This document shows positions 10,422-18,511 of a stretch of 64,000 nt of DNA, piece after piece. This DNA is from Arthrobacter sp. APC 3897. GTDB taxonomy: Bacteria; Actinomycetota; Actinomycetes; Actinomycetales; Micrococcaceae. The notes beneath the pieces were generated by a model, which made no database searches, was not told where the DNA came from, and worked only from the letters and a program-made list of their open reading frames with translations. How positions within the stretch are numbered: the stretch's first letter is position 1; each line of letters opens with the position of its first letter. The stretch is taken from assembly GCF_030407495.1 (NCBI RefSeq), contig NZ_JASDDG010000020.1, forward strand, positions 18,492 through 82,491, given 5' to 3'. Both the position numbers and the translations under genes were made by a program.

Positions 10422-12068
10422 GTGTCCTTACAGGTTCAGCCCACCGTCAGCGCCACCAACAGCCCGGCAGGCAAAGCGACCGCGGCGATTGTCCGCGAGT
10501 CCTCCCGCCGCCGCACCTTTGCGGTGATCTCGCACCCCGACGCCGGTAAGTCCACGCTCACGGAAGCCCTGGCCCTGCATGCCCGAGTGATCGGCACGGC
10601 CGGTGCCACAAACGGCAAGGAGAACCGCCGGGAAACGGTCTCTGACTGGATGCAGATGGAAAAGGACCGCGGCATTTCCATCAGTTCCACCGCGCTGCAG
10701 TTCGCGTACCGGGACACCGTCATCAACCTGCTGGACACCCCGGGCCACGCCGACTTCTCCGAGGACACCTACCGCGTGCTGGCCGCCGTTGACTGCGCCG
10801 TCATGCTGGTGGACGCGGCCAAGGGCCTGGAGACCCAGACCATGAAGCTGTTCGAGGTCTGCCGCGCCCGCAACCTGCCGATCATCACCGTGATCAACAA
10901 GTGGGACCGTCCCGGCCTGGATCCCCTGGCCCTCATGGACGAGATCACCGAACGCACCGGACTCACCCCCATGCCCCTGACCTGGGCCGTGGGTATTGCC
11001 GGGGACTTCCGCGGCGTCTGGGACCTGCAGAAGGACGAATACGTCCACTTTGAACGGCAGAACTCCGGCGCGTCGCTGGCCAAGGAAGAACATCTCAGCC
11101 CCGAGGACGCCCTGGCCCGCGAAGGCGATGTCTGGGAGGACTCCCTGGGCGAAGCCGAGTTGGTCATCGACGGCCGCGAGTTTGACCGGGACGCCTTCCT
11201 CAACGCCAAGGCAACACCCATCCTCTTCTCCTCCGCCGCCCTGAACTTCGGCGTGAAGCAGATCCTGGACGCACTCGTGGACCTGGCGCCGGCGGCAGGA
11301 CCGCGCGAAGACAAGGACGGCGGACTCCGCCCGGTTGAAGCACCGTTCTCCGGGTTCGTCTTCAAGGTCCAGGCCGGAATGAACAAGGCCCACCGCGACC
11401 ACGTCGCCTTTATCCGCGTCTGCTCCGGCATCTTTGAGCGCGGCATGGTGGTGACGCACTCCAACACCGGCAAGACCTTTGCCACGAAGTACGCCCAGCA
11501 TCTGTTCGGCCGTGAACGCGAAGTGATCGACCAGGCCTACCCGGGCGACGTCGTCGGCCTGGTGAACGCTTCGGCACTGCGGGTTGGCGACAGCCTGTAT
11601 GTGGAGGAGCCGGTGGAGTACCCGCCCATCCCGTTCTTCTCCCCCGAGCACTTCCGCGTGGCCCGGTCCAAGGATCCCAGCCGCTACAAGCAGTTCCGCC
11701 GCGGCATCGACCAGCTCGAACACGAGGGCATCATCCAGGTGCTGCGTTCGGACCGGCGCGGAGACCAGGCGCCGGTACTGGCCGCCGTGGGCCCCATGCA
11801 GTTCGAAGTGGTGGAGGACCGCATGACGCAGGACTTCAACGCCCCCATGCGTTACGAGCAGCTCTCCTACTCCCTGGCCCGGCTCACCACCGCCGACGCA
11901 GCTGAAATCCTGTCCAACGTGCACGGGGCCGAGGTCCTGGTCCGGACGGACGGCGCCTATGTGGCGGTGTTCAATGACATCTGGGCACTGCGCCGGGTGG
12001 AAAAGAACCACCCCGAGGTTTCACTCACGGTGATTGGCACGGAGTCCCCGAACAGCCGCGGCTACTAG
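10422..12068 (+). CDS. prfC: Peptide chain release factor 3 (RF3)
   Basis: 548 residues from the GTG at 10422; the frame is open further upstream but the extra sequence has no family resemblance. G1 is SHPDAGKST near residues 37-45, G3 is DTPGHADF, G4 is NKWD, and the effector region includes ETVSDWMQMEKDRGISIS. The C-terminal domains contain the FSPEHF and GAVGPMQFEV-like (AAVGPMQFEVVEDR) motifs specific to RF3. This GTPase recycles RF1/RF2 from the ribosome after termination. The gene stands alone, with a plausible -10 at 10334. The ribosome-binding site is weak. Confidence 0.94.
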   Translation: MSLQVQPTVSATNSPAGKATAAIVRESSRRRTFAVISHPDAGKSTLTEALALHARVIGTAGATNGKENRRETVSDWMQMEKDRGISISSTALQFAYRDTVINLLDTPGHADFSEDTYRVLAAVDCAVMLVDAAKGLETQTMKLFEVCRARNLPIITVINKWDRPGLDPLALMDEITERTGLTPMPLTWAVGIAGDFRGVWDLQKDEYVHFERQNSGASLAKEEHLSPEDALAREGDVWEDSLGEAELVIDGREFDRDAFLNAKATPILFSSAALNFGVKQILDALVDLAPAAGPREDKDGGLRPVEAPFSGFVFKVQAGMNKAHRDHVAFIRVCSGIFERGMVVTHSNTGKTFATKYAQHLFGREREVIDQAYPGDVVGLVNASALRVGDSLYVEEPVEYPPIPFFSPEHFRVARSKDPSRYKQFRRGIDQLEHEGIIQVLRSDRRGDQAPVLAAVGPMQFEVVEDRMTQDFNAPMRYEQLSYSLARLTTADAAEILSNVHGAEVLVRTDGAYVAVFNDIWALRRVEKNHPEVSLTVIGTESPNSRGY

Positions 12069-12168
12069 TGAGCGCATCAACCCGCTGATACTCCGGCTTC
12101 CCTCGACAAAACAGAAACCCGGGTATAGGTTCGCGTCAAATTGACTGAACGAGCCGGCGGGGGACGCT

Positions 12169-12489
12169 ATGAGACAGCTGAAGAAGCTCGCGGGAAGCAC
12201 CCTCCTTGCAGCGGCCTTGGCCGCTGTACTCACTGGGTGCTCCTCCGGCGGTGACCTCGCGTTCAGCAACGAGGGCCCCGACGACGTCACGGTGTCCACC
12301 GGAGACCAGGAGTTCACCGTCGAATCAGACGGCGGGGTTCACATCCTGGGTTACGGCTGCACGGAGGGGGACACCACAGTCCGGTTCCCGTCCGGTCGGG
12401 AGATTGTCCTCACCGAGCGCGTTTGCCCGGACCAGCAGATCGTGATCCGTGACGGAGCAGTGGACCTGCATGCCGCATCGGACAGCTGA
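12169..12489 (+). CDS. Small lipoprotein of unknown function
   Basis: 106 residues. A type II signal peptide runs to the lipobox LTGC with Cys24 as the lipidated residue, followed by a Ser/Gly linker. The mature part is beta-rich and contains two cysteines (in GYGCTEG and ERVCPDQQ) that could form a disulfide. I do not recognise a family. It stands alone between prfC and the DUF6421 gene. The pattern of a short beta domain tethered to the outer membrane leaflet suggests a binding rather than enzymatic role, but this is inference. Confidence 0.75.
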   Translation: MRQLKKLAGSTLLAAALAAVLTGCSSGGDLAFSNEGPDDVTVSTGDQEFTVESDGGVHILGYGCTEGDTTVRFPSGREIVLTERVCPDQQIVIRDGAVDLHAASDS

Positions 12490-12670
12490 CTGGACCCGTG
12501 ACCTGCAGCAGGAGTTACGGTCGTCACACTGAACGGCGAGCGTGAGCATAAGTAATCCTTATCTTTTCCCGGAAACAGCGTAAGCGTTAGTTTTTCGTGA
12601 GTATGCTCAACGAAATACTTCACTGCCGCTCCACTGGTTAGGGGCGGCCTCCCTCCGGAAGGTCGCAGCC

Positions 12671-14062
12671 ATGTCTGTCTCAGCGTTTCCCTCGCTTTCC
12701 CGCCCTGCATTCCCCGCCGTTGCCGACGGTACCGCGCCGGAAAACTCCGAAGCCTGGCTGGCCCTGAAATCCGCAGCAACGGCACTGCAGCCGCTGCAGA
12801 ACAAGAACGGCTCAGTGGAGGCGGAAAACCGCGCCGCTGCCGAAGAGCTCATTGCGGTCATTGCTGCCGCTGTCCAAGTGCTGGCTCCCGCCTTCGAGCA
12901 CGACGCCGAATACCTGACCCTGGTGGTCAGCGACCTCGAGCGCTGGGTTGCCAACGGGTTGGGCGAACCGGACTTCCTGGACTCCCTGCTCGCGTTTTCC
13001 CCGCAGCTGGACCGCACGGACGGTCTGCAGCACCTTGTGCTGTTCCCCATGTACACGCAGAACGGCTCCACCAACCGCTACATGGAAGCCGTGCTCATCG
13101 AAGTTGTCTGGCCGGAGTTCATCGGCGAGCTGGAGGCCGGCGGGTACTCGAACAAACTCTTTGTGCCGATCCGCTTCCTGGACTTCACCCCGGGCTACGA
13201 CACCAACTCAGCGGTGCTCTTCCCCGAGTCCGTGGCCGTCCGCGAAACCCCCACCTTCACCTGGGGTGCCATCTTCGCTGACCGTGAGGCAGCCCGGTTC
13301 CGCCGCGTCCTCCGGGCCGCAGCTGAGATCACCTCACTGCAGCTGCCGGAGGACGCCGCGGCGCTGCTGGATGACCAGAAACTGGCCCAGGACACCTTCG
13401 TCATGTGGGACCTGATCCACGACCGCACGCACATGCGCGGGGACCTGCCCTTTGATCCCTTCATGATCAAACAGCGCATGCCGTACTTCCTCTACTCCCT
13501 GGAGGAACTGCGCTGCGACCTGACCGCCTTCCGCGAAGCTGTGAAGATCGAAAAGGATGAGGACGCTTCCCCGGAAGCGCGCAAGCATGCCACGCTGGTG
13601 CAGTACGCGGTGATCTTTGACCGGATCTTCCGGTTCGCCATTACGGGCAGCCGGGTGCGCAACTATGACGGCCTCGGCGGGCAGCTCCTGTTCGCCTGGA
13701 TGCATCAGAATCACGTCCTGCACTGGACCGACGGCAAGCTGAGCATTGACTGGGAAGACGCGGCCGACGTCGTTGTCCGCTTGGGCGCCAACATCGAGGA
13801 CCTGTACTGGCGCTCCATTGACCGGCCCAAGACCGCCCACTGGCTTGCCGCCTACGATCTGGTGTCCGCCACCCTGACTCCCAACCCCGCCTCCGTGTGG
13901 GCCAAGGGTCCGGACGCGCTGCCGCTGGACGGACCGCCGCGCGGGCTGACCGACCAGGTACTGGACGACGAGTTTCCACTGTCCATGTTCTACGAAGCGC
14001 TCTCCAAGAAGATGGCCCCGGTCATCGAATCCACCTCGGGAATCACAGGAAGTACGAACTAA
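12671..14062 (+). CDS. DUF6421 family protein
   Basis: 463 residues, soluble, no signal peptide. It matches my recollection of the actinobacterial DUF6421 family. A striking block is DLIHDRTHMRGDLPFDPFM (around residues 241-260), where paired His residues and acids could bind a metal; a second His-containing segment is FAWMHQNHVLHWTD. Its stop codon is directly followed by the ATG of an SDR gene (TAA-ATG, no gap), so the two are translationally coupled. Function is unknown; the coupling suggests a shared redox-linked reaction or handling of an SDR product. Confidence 0.8.
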   Translation: MSVSAFPSLSRPAFPAVADGTAPENSEAWLALKSAATALQPLQNKNGSVEAENRAAAEELIAVIAAAVQVLAPAFEHDAEYLTLVVSDLERWVANGLGEPDFLDSLLAFSPQLDRTDGLQHLVLFPMYTQNGSTNRYMEAVLIEVVWPEFIGELEAGGYSNKLFVPIRFLDFTPGYDTNSAVLFPESVAVRETPTFTWGAIFADREAARFRRVLRAAAEITSLQLPEDAAALLDDQKLAQDTFVMWDLIHDRTHMRGDLPFDPFMIKQRMPYFLYSLEELRCDLTAFREAVKIEKDEDASPEARKHATLVQYAVIFDRIFRFAITGSRVRNYDGLGGQLLFAWMHQNHVLHWTDGKLSIDWEDAADVVVRLGANIEDLYWRSIDRPKTAHWLAAYDLVSATLTPNPASVWAKGPDALPLDGPPRGLTDQVLDDEFPLSMFYEALSKKMAPVIESTSGITGSTN

Positions 14063-14836
14063 ATGAACTCAACGCCGGCCAGCGAAACGTCCGCCCCTGA
14101 CCAGTCCCTGCGGGGCCGTACCGTTTTGGTGGCCGGCGCCGCCTCGGCCTCCGGCGCCGCCGTCTGCACGGCGCTCGAGACCGCCGGAGCGAAAGTCGTG
14201 GCCGTGGGCCGGGACGGAGCCCGGCTGGAGACCGCCCTTTCTGACCTGCTTGACGCCGATCTGCGCACCTGCGACCTGTCCCGTCCGGGAGACGTGGACG
14301 CACTCGCCCAGGATCTACAGGAAATCTACGGCGGGATCGACGGGCTGATCCACCTGGTGGGCGGCTGGCGCGGCGGCGGCGGAATCACCGGGCAGAAGGA
14401 AGATGACTGGGATTTCCTGCAGACCAACATCCTGCAGACCCTGCGCAACGTCAGCCGCAGCTTCTATGACCAGTTGGCAGCCTCCGACGACGGCCGGCTC
14501 GCCATTGTCTCCTCCACCTCCGTGGACTCCCCCACCGCGGGAGGGGCCGGCTATGCCGCAGCCAAGGCCGCAGCCGAAGCCTGGGTGCAGGCTATCGCCC
14601 AGGGGTTCCGCCGGGCCCAGTCCGGCGCCGGGGACAATCCCCAGCCGCAGCACTCGGCTGCCGTCGTGTTTGTGGTCAAGGCTCTGGTGGATGACTCCAT
14701 GCGTGCGGCCGAGCCGGACCGCGACTTCAGCACCTACACTGATGTGCAGACTCTGGCCGGAGCCGCCGTCGGCCTCTTTACCCGGGATGCCGCGCAGCTG
14801 AACGGGCAGCGCATCTCACTGGTGCCGCAGCCTTGA
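14063..14836 (+). CDS. Short-chain dehydrogenase/reductase (SDR)
   Basis: 257 residues. The Rossmann start VLVAGAASASGAAV (residues 21-34) is a variant of the TGxxxGxG nucleotide motif, with Ala and Ser replacing two glycines. Catalytic residues Ser151 (or Ser152), Tyr164 and Lys168 (YAAAK) are in place. NAD(P) dependence and substrate cannot be read. It begins immediately at the DUF6421 stop codon, and the threonine aldolase follows after 61 nt. The altered glycine motif means cofactor binding may be weaker or atypical. Confidence 0.85.
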   Translation: MNSTPASETSAPDQSLRGRTVLVAGAASASGAAVCTALETAGAKVVAVGRDGARLETALSDLLDADLRTCDLSRPGDVDALAQDLQEIYGGIDGLIHLVGGWRGGGGITGQKEDDWDFLQTNILQTLRNVSRSFYDQLAASDDGRLAIVSSTSVDSPTAGGAGYAAAKAAAEAWVQAIAQGFRRAQSGAGDNPQPQHSAAVVFVVKALVDDSMRAAEPDRDFSTYTDVQTLAGAAVGLFTRDAAQLNGQRISLVPQP

Positions 14837-14884
14837 GCCCGCAGCCCGGTCCTGACCCCGGACAAAAACCGAACACCCGTAAGA

Positions 14885-14890
14885 GATACT
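14885..14890 (+). promoter_or_regulatory. Putative leaderless -10 box before the threonine aldolase
   Basis: GATACT ends 7 nt before the GTG start at 14898, and no ribosome-binding site is visible. This is the spacing expected for a leaderless transcript. Confidence 0.4.
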
Positions 14891-14897
14891 GGACACT

Positions 14898-15989
14898 GTG
14901 ACCAACATTTCCCCCCTGCATGACATATCCATCCGCGCGTTTGCCTCGGACAACTATTCCGGAGTCCATCCGGAGATCCTGGATGCGCTGACCGCTGCGA
15001 ACCGGGGCCACCAGGTGGCCTACGGTGAGGACGTTTACACAGCCAAACTGCGCGAGGTCCTGTCCGCACACTTCGGCGCCCAAATGCGCGCCTTCCCGGT
15101 TTTTAACGGCACCGGCGCGAACGTCACCGCCCTGCAGTCGCTGCTGCCGCGCTGGGGTGCCGTCATCTGCGCCTCCACCGCCCACATCAACGTGGACGAG
15201 AACGGTGCACCGGAACGGATTGGCGGCATGAAGCTGCTGCAGATCCCCGCTGCGGACGGCAAACTGACGCCCGAACTGATTGATCAGGAAGCCTGGGGCT
15301 GGGGAGATGAGCACCGCGCCCAGCCGCTGGCCGTGTCCATCACGCAGTCCACGGAACTCGGCACGCTGTACACCGTTGAGGAAATCACCGCGATCGCCGA
15401 GCACTGCCACAAGCACGGTATGCTCCTGCACATGGACGGGGCCCGGCTGGGCAACGCCGCTGCGGCGCTCGGCGTGGGCATGGGTGCCATGACCACCGAC
15501 GCCGGCGTGGACATCCTGTCCCTGGGCGGCACCAAGAACGGCATGATGTACGGCGAGTGCATTGTGTCACTGAATCCGGAGGCCTCCCCCGGCCTGGATT
15601 ACCTGCGCAAGATGAACATGCAGCTGGCCTCCAAGATGCGTTTCATTTCCGCCCAGTTCGTCACGCTGTATGAGGACGACCTGTGGCTGCGTTCAGCATC
15701 ACATGCCAACGCCATGGCCCGGCGGCTGCGGGCCGCGGTGGAGGAGATCGACGGCGTGGAGCTGACCCAGCCTACCGAGTCCAACGCTGTCTTCGCCAAT
15801 CTTCCGGCCGGAGTTGCGGACCGTCTGCGCTCCTCGTTCCGGTTCTACGACTGGGACCAGGCCACGGGAGAGGTGCGCTGGATGTGCACGTTCGACACGT
15901 CCGAAGCCGATGTCGACGCATTCGCCGAGGCCATTGCCCGGGAGGTTGCCGCTGATCCCGAGGCTCCCGGAGTGTCCGCACTGAGCTAA
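14898..15989 (+). CDS. Low-specificity L-threonine aldolase (PLP fold type I)
   Basis: 363 residues from a GTG at 14898. The PLP lysine is Lys213 in LSLGGTKNGMM; other family motifs are FNGTGANVTAL, STELGTLYTVEE and LLHMDGARLGNAAAAL. It cleaves threonine or allo-threonine to glycine and acetaldehyde (beta-eliminating lyase family). A perfect hairpin terminator follows. The gene probably has its own leaderless promoter while remaining syntenic with the SDR/DUF6421 pair. A related aromatic beta-lyase activity is less likely because the protein lacks the longer Tnase architecture. Confidence 0.9.
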   Translation: MTNISPLHDISIRAFASDNYSGVHPEILDALTAANRGHQVAYGEDVYTAKLREVLSAHFGAQMRAFPVFNGTGANVTALQSLLPRWGAVICASTAHINVDENGAPERIGGMKLLQIPAADGKLTPELIDQEAWGWGDEHRAQPLAVSITQSTELGTLYTVEEITAIAEHCHKHGMLLHMDGARLGNAAAALGVGMGAMTTDAGVDILSLGGTKNGMMYGECIVSLNPEASPGLDYLRKMNMQLASKMRFISAQFVTLYEDDLWLRSASHANAMARRLRAAVEEIDGVELTQPTESNAVFANLPAGVADRLRSSFRFYDWDQATGEVRWMCTFDTSEADVDAFAEAIAREVAADPEAPGVSALS

Positions 15990-15996
15990 CAGCTGA

Positions 15997-16028
15997 GGTC
16001 CCGGAGCCGTACCTGCAGCTCCGGGACC
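15997..16028 (+). terminator. Terminator after threonine aldolase
   Basis: Perfect 11-bp stem GGTCCCGGAGC (15997-16007) with GCTCCGGGACC (16018-16028) and a 10-nt loop, 8 nt after the stop codon. No T tract. Confidence 0.7.
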
Positions 16029-16121
16029 GGAACCACCTGTCCGGTATCCCGGAAAGCGGTCCCACTTCCGCTACGGTGGGACGCAACCGTCCGCCGTTGA
16101 CATCCGGAAAGAAGGACCAAC

Positions 16122-16292
16122 ATGGGCTCCATCCAGCTCTGGCACATAACACTCCTGGTCATCCTGCTTGTGGGTGCTGCAGCAACTGCGGGCCTGGTGT
16201 ACTTCGTCAGGAAGAACTCCCCTGCCCGGACCGGCAGTGACGGCGGTGCGCCCCGGCAAACAACCCGGAACCCTCCCGCCGCCGGCAACTGA
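16122..16292 (+). CDS. Small single-pass membrane protein (56 aa)
   Basis: A 56-residue open frame starting at ATG 16122, preceded by GAAGGA at suitable spacing. Residues 7-29 are a strong membrane helix (start LWHITLLVILLVG), followed by basic VRKNSPAR and a polar, Gly/Pro-rich cytoplasmic tail. No family is recognised. Support comes from the ribosome-binding site, the clean helix, GC-rich third positions and isolation between a terminator and the DUF3000 promoter. Small one-helix proteins often modulate larger membrane complexes; the partner is unknown. Confidence 0.65.
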   Translation: MGSIQLWHITLLVILLVGAAATAGLVYFVRKNSPARTGSDGGAPRQTTRNPPAAGN

Positions 16293-16362
16293 GGCCTAGG
16301 CTGGGCAGATAACAAAAGGGACACTTCGGCGAGCCTGCACCTTTGCCCGAGTCCTGCGCCAG

Positions 16363-16368
16363 TAACCT
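16363..16368 (+). promoter_or_regulatory. Putative leaderless -10 box before the DUF3000 gene
   Basis: TAACCT lies exactly 6 nt before the GTG start at 16375, with no ribosome-binding site. TTTGCC at 16342-16347 may be a poor -35. Confidence 0.42.
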
Positions 16369-16374
16369 GCGAAG

Positions 16375-17013
16375 GTGAGTGCAATCGGTGACTTATCACA
16401 AGTACCCCCAGACTTCCTGAAAGCCCTCGGTTCGCTGCGGCGAGCCCGGTGCCGCCCTGAGCTGCATCTGAACGAGATCCCGGCACCGGCACGACTGGCT
16501 CCTTTTGCCGTGTCACTGGGTGCGGAGATCCTCGCGAGCGGACCGCTGGCGCGTGCTGAAGGCCTCGGCCACGGTCCGTCCGGGATCGTCATTCCGGAAC
16601 AAACCGAGCTGGCCACCGGCCGCTTCATCCTCCTTCATGACCCGGAGGGGTCGGACGTGTGGAACGGAACCTTCCGGATTGTCACCTACATCCGGGCCGA
16701 GCTGGAACCTGATATGGGCAACGATGAACTTGTTGGCTCCGTCGCCTGGACCTGGCTCGTGGAAGCCCTGCAGGAACACCATGCCGGATACTCCAACGCC
16801 GGCGGCACCGCCACCCGCATCCTCTCCGAAAGCTACGGCACACTCGCCGGCCGCGGCGACGCAATCGACATTGAACTGCGGGCATCCTGGACACCGGATT
16901 CCGCCGACGTGCAGGAGCATTTGGAAGCATGGTCGGACATGGTCTGCACCTTCGCCGGGCTTCCTCCCCTGCCCGAGGGCGTGACGCCGCTGCCCAGGGC
17001 GCGCCGAAGCTAG
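16375..17013 (+). CDS. DUF3000 family protein
   Basis: 212 residues, soluble, from a GTG at 16375. It fits the actinobacterial DUF3000 family, whose members are usually encoded directly before an HRDC-domain RNase D, as here (88 nt upstream of rnd). The sequence is a mixed alpha/beta domain with conserved-looking FRIVTYIRAELEPDMG and VAWTWLVEALQEH segments. No catalytic motif is apparent. The persistent neighbourhood with RNase D suggests a role in RNA maturation or quality control, which is inference only. Confidence 0.85.
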   Translation: MSAIGDLSQVPPDFLKALGSLRRARCRPELHLNEIPAPARLAPFAVSLGAEILASGPLARAEGLGHGPSGIVIPEQTELATGRFILLHDPEGSDVWNGTFRIVTYIRAELEPDMGNDELVGSVAWTWLVEALQEHHAGYSNAGGTATRILSESYGTLAGRGDAIDIELRASWTPDSADVQEHLEAWSDMVCTFAGLPPLPEGVTPLPRARRS

Positions 17014-17086
17014 GCTGCGGCACCCCTCTTTGGAGCATCGGAACAGGCGGGGCACCCGTGTGTCACTGCGGCACCGCCGGACTCGA

Positions 17087-17092
17087 TAGACT
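17087..17092 (+). promoter_or_regulatory. Putative -10 box before rnd
   Basis: TAGACT, 9 nt before the ATG at 17102, with no clear ribosome-binding site between. Compatible with a leaderless or nearly leaderless transcript. Confidence 0.35.
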
Positions 17093-17101
17093 GAAGTCCT
17101 T

Positions 17102-18397
17102 ATGACCGCGCAGATACCCGGCTCCCCCGCCCAGAACCCTTCCGCCGATTTGACCGACGAACCCGTTGAGCTTCCGCTGCTGGAGGCTCCGAGAGACGGG
17201 GTGCCCCTGGTCATCGACACTCCCCGCGGATTGGAACGGGCTGCCAGGGCACTCGCCGCCGGCACCGGACCCGCAGGAGTGGACGCTGAACGGGCCTCGG
17301 GTTTCCGCTACGGCCAACGGGCTTTCCTGGTCCAGATTCGCCGGGAAGGATCCGGCACGTGGCTGATCGATCCGGAACCGTTCGACAACCTGGACATCAT
17401 CAACGACGCCCTGCAGGGGGTGGAGTGGATTCTGCACGCCGCCACCCAGGACCTGCCCTGCCTCTCGGAACTGGGCATGTGGCCGGACAAGCTGTTCGAC
17501 ACGGAACTGGCCGCACGGCTGGCCGGACTGCCGCGCGTCGGCCTGGCCGCCGTGATTGAGAACCTGCTCGGCTTCACCCTGGCAAAGGAGCATTCGGCAG
17601 CCGACTGGTCCACCCGGCCGCTGCCCGAGCCGTGGCTGCGCTACGCCGCCCTGGACGTTGAGGTCCTCGCCGAGCTCCGCATAGAACTGATCAAGGTACT
17701 CGACGACGCCGGTAAGCTTTCCTTCGCGGAACAGGAGTTCGAAGCGATCCGCACGGCTCCCCCGGCTCCCCCGCGCGTGGACCCGTGGCGCCGCACCAGC
17801 GGCATGCACCAGTTGCGCGACCGCCGTCAGCTTGCCGTTGTCCGCGAACTGTGGACCGAGCGCGAGCACCTGGCCGAGAACAGGGACACCGCACCGGGCA
17901 GGCTCATTCCCGATTCCGCAATTGTGGCGGCCGCACGGGCCATGCCCGCCACCGTCCCTCAGCTGCTGGGCACCCCGGGCTTCCACGGCCGCGCCGCCCA
18001 GAAGGAAGCACCGCGCTGGCTGCGCTGCATTTCCGCCGGCCGGTCCGCATCAGACCTGCCCCCGCTGCACATTCCCACCCACGCGCCGCCGCCCCCGCGG
18101 GTATGGGCCAAGAATGATCCGGCAGCAGCGGCACGCCTGCAGACCGCGAAGCCGCGGCTGGCCGCCGTAGCCGAGCAGCTGAACCTGCCCGTCGAGAACC
18201 TGCTGACTCCCGACACCCTTCGCCGGGTGGCCTGGCGTCCTCCGGCCCAGATCAATCTGGAGTCCATCAGTTCCGCACTGCGTGACCTGGGCGCACGCCG
18301 GTGGCAGATTGATCAGACGGCTGCCGTCCTGACCGTGGCCTTCCTTGATCCGGACCCGCTGGTGGAAAAGGAAAAAGACACCGCCGGCTCCCGGTAG
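17102..18397 (+). CDS. rnd: RNase D-like 3'-5' exoribonuclease with HRDC domain
   Basis: 431 residues. The DEDD-y exonuclease site is complete: Asp61 and Glu63 (VDAERAS), Asp117 (AATQDLPC), and Tyr181 with Asp185 (RYAALDVEVL). An HRDC nucleic-acid-binding domain follows near residues 225-310 and a further helical C-terminal extension completes the protein, as in actinobacterial homologues. It trims the 3' ends of stable RNAs. The phrase LPCLSELGMWPDKLFDTELAA matches only this family in part. It ends in a strong bidirectional terminator. Confidence 0.93.
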   Translation: MTAQIPGSPAQNPSADLTDEPVELPLLEAPRDGVPLVIDTPRGLERAARALAAGTGPAGVDAERASGFRYGQRAFLVQIRREGSGTWLIDPEPFDNLDIINDALQGVEWILHAATQDLPCLSELGMWPDKLFDTELAARLAGLPRVGLAAVIENLLGFTLAKEHSAADWSTRPLPEPWLRYAALDVEVLAELRIELIKVLDDAGKLSFAEQEFEAIRTAPPAPPRVDPWRRTSGMHQLRDRRQLAVVRELWTEREHLAENRDTAPGRLIPDSAIVAAARAMPATVPQLLGTPGFHGRAAQKEAPRWLRCISAGRSASDLPPLHIPTHAPPPPRVWAKNDPAAAARLQTAKPRLAAVAEQLNLPVENLLTPDTLRRVAWRPPAQINLESISSALRDLGARRWQIDQTAAVLTVAFLDPDPLVEKEKDTAGSR

Positions 18398-18430
18398 GGC
18401 CCGGCGGAGCGATCGGCACCCGCAGCAGCA

Positions 18431-18470
18431 AAGGGCGTGGCCCCGGGAGGATTCCCGGGGCCACGCCCTT
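18431..18470. terminator. Bidirectional terminator between rnd and the M6 protease
   Basis: Perfect 17-bp stem, 18431-18447 with 18454-18470, and a 6-nt loop (AGGATT). The outer pairs are AA/TT, so a short T run follows the stem on either strand. Located between convergent genes. Confidence 0.9.
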
Positions 18471-18511
18471 ACTTATGGACCGGCGAAGATGCGCCGGGCC
18501 GGCGGTTGGTC

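Noticed and set aside
10428..12011. 527-codon minus-strand frame opposite prfC
   Set aside because: All GTPase motifs of RF3 are on the plus strand; the antisense protein is low-complexity.
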